From contig JAIYBC010000025.1 in NCBI GenBank assembly GCA_027488845.1, positions 1-64,000 on the forward strand: a stretch of 64,000 bases of DNA. Direction: 5' to 3'. The stretch is from Verrucomicrobiales bacterium (GTDB lineage: Bacteria > Verrucomicrobiota > Verrucomicrobiia > Limisphaerales > UBA9464). Of the stretch, positions 29,336-37,759 are shown piece after piece; positions within the stretch are counted from its first letter, which is position 1, and the number at the start of each line of letters is the position of its first letter. The notes beneath the pieces are model-generated. The model saw only the letters and a list, made by a program, of their open reading frames with translations, was not told where the DNA came from and did not search any database. A program made the position numbers and the translations under genes.

Positions 29336-30559
29336 TCAGTTCGCGACGTTGCCGGCGGCGGAGTCCGGGATGGGCGCCGCGGGAACCAGCGCGAACCCGA
29401 GGCGCTCCGCGAGGCGCTGACGTCGCACGCCATAGGCCGCCGCCAGGGAACGCACCGCGGCCGCAGCGGTCTCCCGGTCCGCCGGACGACGCGACTTCAC
29501 CGCGGCGATCATCAGGTTCTTCCCGGTGTGTTCGGTGGAGATGAACTCGAACACGCGCGTGTCGTAGCCGGCCCATTCCAGCAGGGCCGCGCGCAGGGCG
29601 TCGGTCACGAACTCCGCCTGGCGCTCGCGGAAGATCCCGTGCCTCAACGCGCCGGCCAACACCGGCGGCGCCGACAGCTGCGGCCGCACCTCCTGATGGC
29701 AGCACGGCGAGACCAGCAGGATGGGCGCATTCGCGAGCACGCCCTTGGCGAGCGCCTCGTCCGTCGCCGTGTCGCAGGCATGCAATGCCATCAGGATGGC
29801 TCCCTCGGCCACCTTAGCCGTCGCGATGTCCCCCGCCGCGAACTGCAGACCTTCGTAGCCGCAACGCTCCGCGGCGCCGCGGCAGTAGGTCACGAGGTCG
29901 CCACGGGCCTCGACCCCGGTGACGGTCAGCGGCCCGCTCCGGTGTCCGCGCAGGTGCTCGTACACGGCGAAGGTCAGGTAGGCCTTGCCGCATCCCATGT
30001 CGACGACCTCCAACGGCGCTTCCGCCGGGAGCGCCGCCTCCACCAACAGCGGATGGAACACCTCCACGAACCGGTGGATCTGCCGGTACTTCGCCTCCAT
30101 GCCGGCCTTCACCGAACCGTCCTCCACCGTCACCCCCAGCTCCCGCAGCCAGCCCAGCGTTGTCGGCACGGTGCGCTTCTTCGGGCGGTCGTGCGCGAGG
30201 TCCGGCGGCGCCGTGACCTCGGCCTTGCCCAGGACCAGGCGGGTCGTGCGTCCCTTGCGGAAGGTCAGCTGCGCCGTGCCGTTGGTCGCCGACAGGAACC
30301 CGTTCAGGAAGTCCCGGCCCAACAGCTCCCGCAACAGCACCAGCGCCTCGTCGTGGGGGAAGTTCCGCGTCATGTCCCGCGTCGGATAGCGGTACAGGAA
30401 GGACAGCATCCGGCCCTCCTTCAGTTCCACCGGACGCAGGAACACGTTCCGTATCCCGTCGCGGTTCACGGGAATGCCGAGGTTCAGGCGTACAAACGTG
30501 CCGTCCTGCAGGGACGCCTCCACGCGGGCCATGAATTCTTCAAGTGTGTGCTGACTCAC
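29336..30559 (-). CDS. SAM-dependent methyltransferase, METTL25/GSTCD-like (Methyltransf_32), 407 aa
   Basis: The C-terminal half has a class I methyltransferase fold: LEVVDMGCGKAYLTFAVYEH (motif I, about 185-205), MALHACDTATDEALAKG and LLVSPCCHQE, the H-ACD-T and PCCH signatures of the Methyltransf_32 family found in METTL25 and GSTCD. The N-terminal 150 residues are family-specific. The start is GTG at 30559 (MSQHTLEEFMARVEAS); an ATG nine codons in is the alternative. Substrate not known from sequence; an RNA or ribosome-linked role is suggested only by the neighbouring Rsm22-like and 23S methyltransferase genes. Confidence 0.82.
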   Translation of the reverse strand: MSQHTLEEFMARVEASLQDGTFVRLNLGIPVNRDGIRNVFLRPVELKEGRMLSFLYRYPTRDMTRNFPHDEALVLLRELLGRDFLNGFLSATNGTAQLTFRKGRTTRLVLGKAEVTAPPDLAHDRPKKRTVPTTLGWLRELGVTVEDGSVKAGMEAKYRQIHRFVEVFHPLLVEAALPAEAPLEVVDMGCGKAYLTFAVYEHLRGHRSGPLTVTGVEARGDLVTYCRGAAERCGYEGLQFAAGDIATAKVAEGAILMALHACDTATDEALAKGVLANAPILLVSPCCHQEVRPQLSAPPVLAGALRHGIFRERQAEFVTDALRAALLEWAGYDTRVFEFISTEHTGKNLMIAAVKSRRPADRETAAAAVRSLAAAYGVRRQRLAERLGFALVPAAPIPDSAAGNVAN

Positions 30560-30622
30560 CGGGCCGCAAGCCTAGCCGACCCGGAACCGCCCGCACAGCA
30601 TTCCGATGGGGTGGGGAAAGAC

Positions 30623-30745
30623 GTTGAAAGGTTGAAAGGTGAAGGGTTGAAGGGTTGAAGGGGATGCGGGAACGCAGGCATCGGCGCCGATTTCCCGCTT
30701 CAACCTTTCATCCCTTCAGCCCTTCAACCCCTTCAACCCTTCATC
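30623..30745. repeat. Long imperfect inverted repeat of TTGAAGGG units
   Basis: Left arm (30623-30663) is tandem GTTGAAAG/GTTGAAGG units. Right arm (about 30698-30745) is the reverse complement type, CTTCAACC/CCTTCAACC units. Between them sit GCGGGAA...TTCCCGC and the perfect palindrome ATCGGCGCCGAT (30680-30691). The right arm overlaps the last codons and stop of the rRNA methyltransferase gene. Could act as a bidirectional transcription end for the genes on both sides, or be a dispersed repeat. Confidence 0.75.
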
Positions 30746-31899
30746 GCTTCACCGCTCCCACCCCCCAGACGCAGGTCCGCGACGCACTCGACGTGCTGGG
30801 TCTGCGGGAACATGTCGAACGGACGGACCTCCACGAGCCGGTACCGTTCGTCGGCACAGAGGATCTTCAGGTCACGCGCCAAGGTCGCCGGATGGCACGA
30901 CACGTAGAGGATCTGTCCGGGACCGGTGCGCCGCAGCACCTCAAGGCTCGGCGGACGGCACCCCACCCGCGGCGGATCCAGAAGCACGGCCGTCCGTGCG
31001 GGATCCATCTTCGCCAACAGCGACGGCAGGAGCTGGTCGGTGTCGCCGGCCACGTAGGAACCGTTCTTCAGGCCGCGCGTCTCCAGGTTGCGGCGGGCCG
31101 CACGGATCGCCGGGGCGTCCAGTTCCACGCCCACGAACGAATCCACCGCATCCGCCAGCTCGATGCTGAAGAAGCCCACCCCGCAATAGGCGTCCACGAG
31201 GTGACGCGCACCGGAGTCCACGAGACGCGACCGCACCCCTTCCACCAGCGCCGGCAGCAGGTGGAAGTTGTTTTGGAAAAACGAATTCTCCGGCACCTCC
31301 CAGCCGTCCGGCGGGATGCGCAGCACGGTCTTGATGCCGCCCTTGGGAGGCGGGTTCCGGCGCCAGGCGCGGATGCCGTCGTTCAGTGCCGGCTCCGCGA
31401 TGGCACAGGATTCGATGTCACAGACGAGTCCGCAGTCGGCGCGGACGAAACCGAGGTTCAGCCGTTGGGCGGGCTTGTTCCACTGGCTGCGGACCAGGAT
31501 GCGGTTGCGGTAGCCGTAGGGCGCCGGACAGGGGACGACCTCGCGGACGAGCGACGGGTCGAATCCGCCGATGCGCCGGAACAGCTCGCCGATCTGGTGG
31601 TGCTTCCAGCGCAGCTGCGCGTCGTACTGCAGATGCTGGTACTGGCAGCCGCCGCATTCGCCGAAGTAGCGGCAACGCGGCTCGGTGCGCTCGGACGAGG
31701 CCTGGAGCACGCGGACGAGCTCGGCTCGGCCGAAGGACTTCTTCACCTCGATCAGCTTCGCCTCGACGCGGTCGCCCGGCGCGGTGAAGGGCACGAAGAC
31801 CACGAAGTCGTCGACGCGGCCCACGCCTTCGCCCCCGAACGCGAGGTCGGTGATGTCGAGCGTCAGGCGCTGTCCGGCCCGCGGCGTCCCGTTCTGCAT
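30733..31899 (-). CDS. rlmD: 23S rRNA (uracil-C5)-methyltransferase, RlmD/RumA type, 388 aa
   Basis: Domains in order: TRAM OB-fold (about 1-68; DLAFGGEGVGRVDDFVVFVP), [4Fe-4S] cysteines C76, C82 and C85 (CRYFGECGGC) with a fourth at C165, then the SAM fold with DAYCGVGFFS (236-245), DPPR (308-311) and the catalytic nucleophile in YVSCHPATL (C335). This is the full TrmA/RumA architecture for making m5U in 23S rRNA. The RlmD/RlmCD/RlmC split cannot be settled by eye, so the symbol is provisional. Start MQNGTPRAGQ; the frame stays open far upstream but crosses intergenic repeats. The C-terminal residues GGGSGEAMKG are encoded inside the 30623-30745 repeat, so the end of the protein may have been altered by repeat insertion. 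Confidence 0.9.
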   Translation of the reverse strand: MQNGTPRAGQRLTLDITDLAFGGEGVGRVDDFVVFVPFTAPGDRVEAKLIEVKKSFGRAELVRVLQASSERTEPRCRYFGECGGCQYQHLQYDAQLRWKHHQIGELFRRIGGFDPSLVREVVPCPAPYGYRNRILVRSQWNKPAQRLNLGFVRADCGLVCDIESCAIAEPALNDGIRAWRRNPPPKGGIKTVLRIPPDGWEVPENSFFQNNFHLLPALVEGVRSRLVDSGARHLVDAYCGVGFFSIELADAVDSFVGVELDAPAIRAARRNLETRGLKNGSYVAGDTDQLLPSLLAKMDPARTAVLLDPPRVGCRPPSLEVLRRTGPGQILYVSCHPATLARDLKILCADERYRLVEVRPFDMFPQTQHVECVADLRLGGGSGEAMKG

Positions 31900-32358
31900 C
31901 AATTCCACCCGACGGAGTTGCCACGAACCGGCCCTGCGAAGGAAGGCTGGACTTGTCCCCGGTCGCCAAAGGGGGTTGCCACGGAGACACGGAGGCCACG
32001 GAGAATTCGTCCGTTGTCCGTTGTCCATGGTGGGTCGCTGACCCGGTCCTGGCACTCCATGGCCACGGAGACGCGGAGCGCAGGGAGGCGGGATCTCCGG
32101 GGTACGGAGTCCCGGCTTCAGCCGGCGGAAACCCTCCCGGTCAGTACACCTCGGAATCCAACCCGACGGCCCGTCGCCTGGTGCAACTCCGTATCCGTGT
32201 CCGGACCCACCTCCAGACGCGGCCGACTTTCCGTCCTCCCCAAGGCAACGAGGCCACCCTCCGCCAAAAGGCGTATCGATCGTGTCTGGTCTGGAAGACG
32301 AATTCCTGTCATTGAATCGACCAAACCCGGTCTCTTCCCTCCGCCTTTCCTCCATCCG
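31900..32358. other. Intergenic region crowded with dispersed repeats
   Basis: No gene supported. It contains CCACGGAGACACGGAGG-type words at 31979-32003 and 32061-32095, the GTCCGTTGTCC tandem at 32009-32031 and, at 32101-32178, the left part of the 34139-34250 inverted-repeat element. It lies between divergent genes and must contain both promoters, but no clear boxes were recognised. Confidence 0.55.
32101..32178. repeat. Partial copy of the TACGGAGTCCCGGCTTCAGCCGG miniature element
   Basis: Begins GGTACGGAGTCCCGGCTTCA and runs through CCTCGGAATCCAACCCGACG to CCCGTCGC, nearly identical to the first 77 bp of the complete copy at 34139-34250. The right terminal inverted repeat is missing. 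Confidence 0.75.
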
Positions 32359-34107
32359 ATGAAGTCCAAACGCTACCGCGGACACCTGCAGAACCCAGTC
32401 GGAGCGGTCCTGATTCCACTGCTCTCCGCGACGACGCTCTTCGGGCAGAGCTTCGGCTTCATGCCGGAACTGCTTCCGGAGCCCTTCGGAGGGGTTATCT
32501 TCGTCCAGCGTACCGTCACAGGCCCCCTCGACCTGGACCGCGATCGGCGGATCGATGTGGTCCTGTCCACCGAGGTCGCGCGGGGCTCGCGAAGTGGGAC
32601 GCGACGTTACCTGGCGCCATCGCCCGGCACCCGTTTCGTGGGCTCGGGCATCGCGACGAACCGTCCCGTGAGCCCGTTCTTCGGTCCCCCGGGGCGGCCC
32701 ATGACCGAGACCCGGGATGCGGAGTTGGGTCTCGTCATCGACCCCTTGAACCCTCCACCGCTGCTGACGAACGGATGGTTCCGGATCGACGACAACATCA
32801 GCGACGACACCGGACGGACGAACTGGGGCCTGATCCGCCAGCAGTTCCATCTGGGATTGCTCGTCCAGCGCGACGACGGAGTCCACAGCGGCTGGTTGCG
32901 GATGGACAAATCGGCCGCTGGAACCTGGGGAATCCAAGCCTTCGCCCTTCACCCGCAACCCGGACAACCACTGGCCGTCGGAGAGAACCCCCCGCCGACG
33001 CCTCCGCCCACCGTCGAGTGGATGCCCAACTACACCCGGCTCACCGTTTCGAACGACACCACCACCCGACTGATCTTCCTGGGCGTGCATCGGTGGACCA
33101 ACCATGTCGATCACAGCCATGGTCAGGTGGTGGATCTGCGCGGTCAGGATGACTGGCTCTGGGCGACCCCCTCCGGCGACACCAACACGCTCCTCTCGCT
33201 GGAACCGCGGACCCGCCTCGACTTGCTGCCTCCGGGTGGAATCCAGACGCGCTCCCGCCTCGGCCTCATCGTTCTCTCGATGGCGACCGGCGCAGATGGG
33301 CTTGTCGAGGAACGTGGCCCGCTGGCCAACCAGCCTTCCGGCTACTTCGGCTTCAAGGGATCCGGATTTGGCGGATGGATCCACCTCGTGCGGGACACCT
33401 GGGTCGCCCGCTTCTCGACGTCGGCGACCGTCGTGAATGGTCCTTCGCTGGCCTCCGGCCCGGGCAATTCGGGTTCCGCGCAGAATGTGGATCTCAACAA
33501 CGATGGCTGGATCGATTTCGTCCTGATGAACGAGGAGTTCATCAACGCCGACTTCAGCCGGACCGATCGATACTTCCATCCCCTCTCCGACTGCGCGCTC
33601 TTCATCCCGAGCGGCGGGGACGAGACGCCCTACACTCCCATCGGCTCGACTCTGGTGATCGATCCCGCCGGTACCTGGAGTACCAACAGGACCACCTTGG
33701 AATTCTCGTGGAGGAGCGGCTTCGTCGCCTTCGACCGGGGTGGGGCCTACCTCGAGAACGGATACATGGGAGTCCGCTTCACCGGCCGGGATGGCATCCA
33801 TTACGGATGGCTCCGATGGAATGCCGGATCGCTGCAGTTTGGGCCTGCCGCGTCGGCGGTGAATCCTTGGCCGGGGGAACCGGTGACCGTCGGGCAACCC
33901 GCCCCAGGCTCCCTGCGAATCCGACGGACGGCGAATGCGTTGGCCGCCTATTGGCCGATGGGCACCACGGGTGTTCTGGAGCGACGACCGGCAGTGGAGG
34001 GTGGCTCCCTGGACCAAGGATGGACCCCGGTCGCTTCCAGCGCGGCGAACGAGCACGTCGAGGCCAGTCTGGAAGGTGCCCTGTTCCGATTCCGGCCGAT
34101 GCCCTAG
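32359..34107 (+). CDS. Secreted protein with duplicated FG-GAP/VCBS-like modules, 582 aa
   Basis: Start ATG gives MKSKRYRGHLQNPVGAVLIP, a probable signal peptide ending near residue 30 (LFGQSF). Two halves look related. Each has an Asp-rich element (DLDRDRRIDVVLS; DLNNDGWIDFVLM), a GWLRMD / GWLRWN strand and an end motif (PGQPLAVGE; PGEPVTVGQ). A partial third unit lies in the middle. The D-x-D/N-x-D-G-x-x-D elements resemble the calcium-binding loops of VCBS/FG-GAP propeller repeats. Extracellular; no catalytic motif. The gene is bracketed by copies of one miniature inverted-repeat element (32101-32178 and 34139-34250). Confidence 0.75.
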   Translation: MKSKRYRGHLQNPVGAVLIPLLSATTLFGQSFGFMPELLPEPFGGVIFVQRTVTGPLDLDRDRRIDVVLSTEVARGSRSGTRRYLAPSPGTRFVGSGIATNRPVSPFFGPPGRPMTETRDAELGLVIDPLNPPPLLTNGWFRIDDNISDDTGRTNWGLIRQQFHLGLLVQRDDGVHSGWLRMDKSAAGTWGIQAFALHPQPGQPLAVGENPPPTPPPTVEWMPNYTRLTVSNDTTTRLIFLGVHRWTNHVDHSHGQVVDLRGQDDWLWATPSGDTNTLLSLEPRTRLDLLPPGGIQTRSRLGLIVLSMATGADGLVEERGPLANQPSGYFGFKGSGFGGWIHLVRDTWVARFSTSATVVNGPSLASGPGNSGSAQNVDLNNDGWIDFVLMNEEFINADFSRTDRYFHPLSDCALFIPSGGDETPYTPIGSTLVIDPAGTWSTNRTTLEFSWRSGFVAFDRGGAYLENGYMGVRFTGRDGIHYGWLRWNAGSLQFGPAASAVNPWPGEPVTVGQPAPGSLRIRRTANALAAYWPMGTTGVLERRPAVEGGSLDQGWTPVASSAANEHVEASLEGALFRFRPMP

Positions 34108-34138
34108 GAACCCAAAACGGGTCTGGAGGTTCGAAGAG

Positions 34139-34250
34139 GTACGGAGTCCCGGCTTCAGCCGGCGGAAACCCTGCCAGTCCGAACACCTCGGAATCCAACC
34201 CGACGCCCCGTCGCTGAAAGTCCACACCGGCTGAAGCCGGGATTCCGTAC
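34139..34250. mobile_element. Complete miniature inverted-repeat element (MITE/REPIN-like), about 111 bp
   Basis: Terminal inverted repeats: TACGGAGTCCCGGCTTCAGC at the left and GCTGAAGCCGGGATTCCGTA at the right (22 of 23 positions match over the full 23-bp arms). The interior carries CCTCGGAATCCAACCCGACG and a CCCGTCGCTGAA core. No coding capacity. Partial copies: left half at 32101-32178, right half at 37826-37876. A transposase or RAYT acting in trans would be needed; none is in this window. Confidence 0.75.
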
Positions 34251-34258
34251 TGCCGGGG

Positions 34259-35164
34259 TCAAACAACGGGCGTCGCCGGTTCCATGCCGGGACCAGACGT
34301 CGCGGCACGCCGGGCCGACCAGAGCACACCCACGACCACCGTGAGAGCGCCGAGCAGTGCCCACGGGGTCAGCACTTCCCCCCAGAACGCATAGGCCGAC
34401 AGCAGGGCGACGACCGGCTCCAACGCCGCGGTGGTCGCCGCCTGCGCGGGGTGGAGGCGTTGCAGTCCATGGGCGTAGGACAGATAGGCTCCGAACGTGC
34501 AGAAGACCGAGAGAAAGACGAGGGCGGCTCCGCCTCGGACGGAGACGGCTCCGAACGTGGTGAACGGGACGAGGGCCACGGCGCCCACCGCAAGTGCCCA
34601 GGCGAGGACACGCGACGGTGCGTTTCGCGCGAACAACGGACGCCCCATCAGGTAGTAGAGGGCGTAGGTGAGTCCGGACAGCAGGCCCCAGCCGAGCGCC
34701 CGCCCGTTGAGGTGCGACACGCCCCCGACGCCCGGCGCCATCGCCACCAGCACCACCCCCAGCAGCGTCGGCGCCAGGGGCAATGCCGCGCCGAATCCCA
34801 GGGGTTCACCCCAACCGAGCCATCCTCCGACCGCCACCCACAAGGGGGCGGAGTACAGAAGGATCGAGGCGATGGCGACCCCGCCCTCCTGCACCGAGTT
34901 CAGATAGGCAAGGTACATCAGCGCCACCCCGCCGACGCCGAGCGACACGGCACGCCAGCGATCCTCGGGTCTCAGGGGTGCCGCCTGCGACAGCCAGGCA
35001 TGCAGTCCGAACCACAGGGCCCCCAGCGCCGCCCGCCAGAAGGCGACCGCGGACGGCGCAATCGACTCGGCCATCGCCACGCGGCCCACGACGCCGATGA
35101 GGCCCCACTGCAGGGCGGCCAGCACCATGAACCAGCGGCCGACGATCTCCGCCCGCACCCTCAT
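34259..35164 (-). CDS. EamA/DMT-superfamily transporter, 301 aa
   Basis: Ten hydrophobic helices arranged as two EamA repeats of about 140 residues (first starts GRWFMVLAALQWGLIGVVGR; second starts NGRALGWGLLSGLTYALYYL). The conserved end-of-repeat patterns are ALMYLAYLNSVQEGGVAIASI and ALEPVVALLSAYAFWGE. This is the size and plan of drug/metabolite exporters of the inner membrane; the substrate cannot be told. The start is the ATG of MRVRAEIVG, which overlaps the stop of the upstream SGNH gene (ATGA), so the two are translationally coupled. Confidence 0.88.
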   Translation of the reverse strand: MRVRAEIVGRWFMVLAALQWGLIGVVGRVAMAESIAPSAVAFWRAALGALWFGLHAWLSQAAPLRPEDRWRAVSLGVGGVALMYLAYLNSVQEGGVAIASILLYSAPLWVAVGGWLGWGEPLGFGAALPLAPTLLGVVLVAMAPGVGGVSHLNGRALGWGLLSGLTYALYYLMGRPLFARNAPSRVLAWALAVGAVALVPFTTFGAVSVRGGAALVFLSVFCTFGAYLSYAHGLQRLHPAQAATTAALEPVVALLSAYAFWGEVLTPWALLGALTVVVGVLWSARRAATSGPGMEPATPVV

Positions 35165-35955
35165 GGCTTCCACTCCCGGACCACCTCCCAGGCCATCCGC
35201 CTCAGGTAAAGCGCATCGGCCTCGTCCATCCCGGCCGGGACGTAGGCAAGGGGCTCCGGACTGGTCCGGTACAACGTGGCGTACACCACGCACGTCTCCA
35301 GGTACGTGCCCGACAGGCTGGGATGCTCCCGGTCGGGAGCGAACAGCTCCAGCTTGGGCCGCTCCTGGAGGACCCGTTGCCAAGCCACCGCCACCGGCGC
35401 CACCTCCGTCCCCAACTCGCTGGCGACCGCCCGATGTGCCTCCTCGATCTGTCCGTTGTCGATCCAAGCCAGCCGAGCATACGCCCAGGTCATGAGCAGA
35501 ATGGGCCGCGCCTTCACGGCCCGAACCGACTCGACGAACTTCCGCGCGTTCTCACGGAAGTACGAGACGTTGATCTCCGGGAGGTCTTCCTGCAGCAGGA
35601 CGTCGGTCCAGCCGCCAGCGGCGATCATGGCGCGGGGTTCCGGGCGTTCCCAATTCGACTTCAGGGTCGCGCCCCCCTGGACGCTCTTCCCGGTCTCCAG
35701 GCGGACCGCTGCACCGCCGGACGCCGCGAGCTTCTCGAGATGCGAGTAAACCCCGTCGTTCCAATAGGTGAGGCTGTTGCCGACGAACAGGACCCTACGA
35801 ACGGGAGTCTCCGCCGGTTGGGGTTTGGGATCCCGATCGGCAGCCTTGGCGACGGATCCTTCAGCCATGGTCCAACACAGCAGCGCGACGGCGCACCGAC
35901 CCAGGCGATTCGGGACAGGAATCGACCACCGGCTGTCGCGCTGGATTCGATTCAT
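35161..35955 (-). CDS. Secreted SGNH/GDSL-like hydrolase, 264 aa
   Basis: Signal peptide around residues 18-40 (CAVALLCWTMAEGSVAKA). SGNH block I is VRRVLFVGNSLTYWNDGV (Ser of GNSLT as nucleophile). The middle Gly/Asn blocks are diverged. Block V is DREHPSLSGTYLETCVVYA with the D-x-x-H pair. Predicted esterase, or deacetylase acting on carbohydrate or lipid in the periplasm. It overlaps the EamA transporter by 4 bp, which may be a functional link, for example processing and moving one metabolite, but this is inference. Confidence 0.82.
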   Translation of the reverse strand: MNRIQRDSRWSIPVPNRLGRCAVALLCWTMAEGSVAKAADRDPKPQPAETPVRRVLFVGNSLTYWNDGVYSHLEKLAASGGAAVRLETGKSVQGGATLKSNWERPEPRAMIAAGGWTDVLLQEDLPEINVSYFRENARKFVESVRAVKARPILLMTWAYARLAWIDNGQIEEAHRAVASELGTEVAPVAVAWQRVLQERPKLELFAPDREHPSLSGTYLETCVVYATLYRTSPEPLAYVPAGMDEADALYLRRMAWEVVREWKP

Positions 35956-36201
35956 GCACAGGAGTTCACGGTAGTGAGACGAACGTGGATGGAGGCCGTG
36001 GAATGCTCAACAGGAGATCGCGTCGCGGAGGAAGTCCTCCGCCTGCAGCAATGACCGTTTTCGGCCCTGTGCAACGGTTTGCCTCCACCCTCCGGAACCA
36101 CCTTTTCGCCCCCCGCCAATGGAGATCTCACTGACGGGTTCTTGAGGGCATCGCCGCTCGCGGAGTCGTTGAGTCGGACGGTTCCCGTCTGAATCCTTGG
36201 G

Positions 36202-37122
36202 CTATGGCTCACGCCACGGCCCGCCCCTTGTCCAGTGACCGGGCCAACCGCTCCGTGCCCGTGCCGCCTCGGCGGCCGGGAGCAGAAATCGTCCGACCAG
36301 CTTCACCACTTCCGCAAAATCTGGGTTTGGGTCGGTCCGGACGACCTTTCTCCAGAACGCCTTCCATTGTGTCCGCTTGACGGGTTCGGTTGCGAAGACG
36401 GTGCCCAGCCCAACGGGAACGGCCGCCGGAATCTCGGTGTTTCGCCGGGCGAACGTGGCGGAAATGGCCCGGGCCAGCCGCTCGCCTTGGAAATCGAACC
36501 GCTGCGAGAGGAGCCAAACGTCAAAGTAGTCCTTCATCCGGGTGTTGCGTTCTCCCAGTGAAACCATCGCCTCGAACTTTTCCGCCAAGGCGGTTTCCTT
36601 GGTGTAGGCCCGTAGGACGGGCTTTGGCATGTCGAGCAGGGTGGGAAACTCAATCTCCTCGGGCTCCAAGGTGAACGCGTCGCCGAAGCCGATGTCGGCC
36701 TGCACCGGGATGCGGGCATTGCCAACCCGCGCCCGGAGAGTGACCCGGACACCAACGTACTCTTGGTCTGCGCGGATCGGCTCCGCTTCGATGGACTCCA
36801 CCTCGAACTGCACACCGTCATCCACCGCGATGGAGCCGATTTCCCGGAAGGTGTCTGCCGCAACCGAGGGAGAATTGTCGCCGAAGCCGAGCAGGTCGGC
36901 GTCGCGTGTCACCCGCTCGCTCGATCCTTCTCCCCAGACAATCAAAAGCATGGCTCCCTTCAGGATGAACCGGGAATGGTGCGGCGAACGGGAGAGGCGA
37001 TAGAGCAGACGCTCCGTGCAGTAGCGCTCCAACAGATCCTGGAGCGACATCCTGGAGTTGCGAGAGAGCTGCAACAGCCGCGCTTGGACCGACGCGGCCA
37101 CGTTTGGGCCCTTCTGCTTCAT
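36202..37122 (-). CDS. abiEii: AbiEii-type nucleotidyltransferase toxin (type IV-like TA), 306 aa
   Basis: The AbiEii/AbiGii (DUF1814) nucleotidyltransferase core is seen: RFILKGAMLLIVWGEG, SSERVTRDADLLGFG with the catalytic D-x-D, and KFEAMVSLGERNTRMKDYFDVW, the family's K-F/E-A-M...R..KD..D motif. In AbiE systems this protein causes growth arrest and is neutralised through its partner. The start ATG (MKQKGPNVAAS) overlaps the upstream antitoxin gene by ATGA, so the two form an operon in the normal order. Length is typical. It stands at the left rim of a lower-GC defence cluster. Confidence 0.88.
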   Translation of the reverse strand: MKQKGPNVAASVQARLLQLSRNSRMSLQDLLERYCTERLLYRLSRSPHHSRFILKGAMLLIVWGEGSSERVTRDADLLGFGDNSPSVAADTFREIGSIAVDDGVQFEVESIEAEPIRADQEYVGVRVTLRARVGNARIPVQADIGFGDAFTLEPEEIEFPTLLDMPKPVLRAYTKETALAEKFEAMVSLGERNTRMKDYFDVWLLSQRFDFQGERLARAISATFARRNTEIPAAVPVGLGTVFATEPVKRTQWKAFWRKVVRTDPNPDFAEVVKLVGRFLLPAAEAARARSGWPGHWTRGGPWREP

Positions 37123-37712
37123 TCGAGCACTCCTTCCAGGTAGGGACGCATGACGTTGAGGACCCGGCAGACACGTGCGAACCGGTAGAGGTCCTCGGTC
37201 GTCACCTGCTTCTTTTTCCAGGCGTCCTTCAGCGCCTCTATGGCGGTCTTGGTGCCGATCTGATTTCGGAACTTGAAGCAGTCGGCCACCGTCTTGGCGG
37301 CGGAGTAGATCCGGACCGGCACACCGGCGATGGTGTGCGTCTCGATGCCCTCGTGAAACGAAGGCCCGGAGAAGTAGTGGACCTTGAGCTGGAGGGAATC
37401 GATCCGTGGTGCGCGGGAATGGCTCTCGATGGCGATCCAGACCGCCCCGGGGCTTTCGGTGGTGAGTTCGTGGAACCGAAGCGCCGACAGAAGGCAAACC
37501 ACGGCGTCGGGCTTCCGCAGCGCGAGGAGCGCTAGGTCCTCATGGGACTCGAGGGGCGCATCGGCGACACGGTAGATGCCACGCCCCATTTCAATCAGCC
37601 GACCTTCGCGGGCGAGCTTGCGGATGCCCATGCGGTGCACTGGGGAGGACCGCACACGAAAGAGCGCGGCGCCCGCCGTTCCTTCCTTTGGTTTCCTCGG
37701 ATTCGCACCCAC
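37119..37712 (-). CDS. abiEi: AbiEi-type antitoxin/transcriptional repressor, 197 aa
   Basis: Contains the second half of the AbiEi winged helix (HRMGIRKLAREGRLIEMGRG, then IYR) and the C-terminal AbiEi domain (DAVVCLLSALRFHELTT; SAAKTVADCFKFRNQIG; ALKDAWKKKQV). The start is GTG at 37712, fixed by an in-frame stop about 30 bp upstream. The segment before the recognition helix (GALFRVRSSPVHR) looks about a dozen residues shorter than usual, as if the first helices of the wHTH were partly lost, so DNA binding may be altered. It sits directly downstream of a strong inverted repeat. Known AbiEi proteins repress their own operon and counter AbiEii. Confidence 0.82.
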   Translation of the reverse strand: MGANPRKPKEGTAGAALFRVRSSPVHRMGIRKLAREGRLIEMGRGIYRVADAPLESHEDLALLALRKPDAVVCLLSALRFHELTTESPGAVWIAIESHSRAPRIDSLQLKVHYFSGPSFHEGIETHTIAGVPVRIYSAAKTVADCFKFRNQIGTKTAIEALKDAWKKKQVTTEDLYRFARVCRVLNVMRPYLEGVLE

Positions 37713-37729
37713 TTCGGAAAATTTACAAT

Positions 37730-37759
37730 ATGTCGGTAGTTATTATCAAGTACCGACAT
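37730..37759. promoter_or_regulatory. Candidate AbiEi operator: 9-bp inverted repeat upstream of abiE
   Basis: ATGTCGGTA (37730-37738) and TACCGACAT (37751-37759) form a perfect 9-bp dyad with a 12-bp spacer, ending 17 bp before the abiEi GTG start. On the minus strand the spacer includes TTGATAATAAC, containing a GATAAT -10-like box. AbiEi homologues bind inverted repeats in their promoters, so this is the likely autoregulatory site. Confidence 0.65.

Noticed and set aside
25495-29544. A 1349-codon plus-strand open frame
   Set aside because: Overlaps four well-supported genes in other frames; composition is typical of antisense frames in GC-rich DNA.
30733-34329. Extending the RlmD-type protein to 1198 residues
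   Set aside because: The upstream part is antisense to the secreted protein at 32359 and crosses repeats; the TRAM domain starts at MQNGTPRAGQ.
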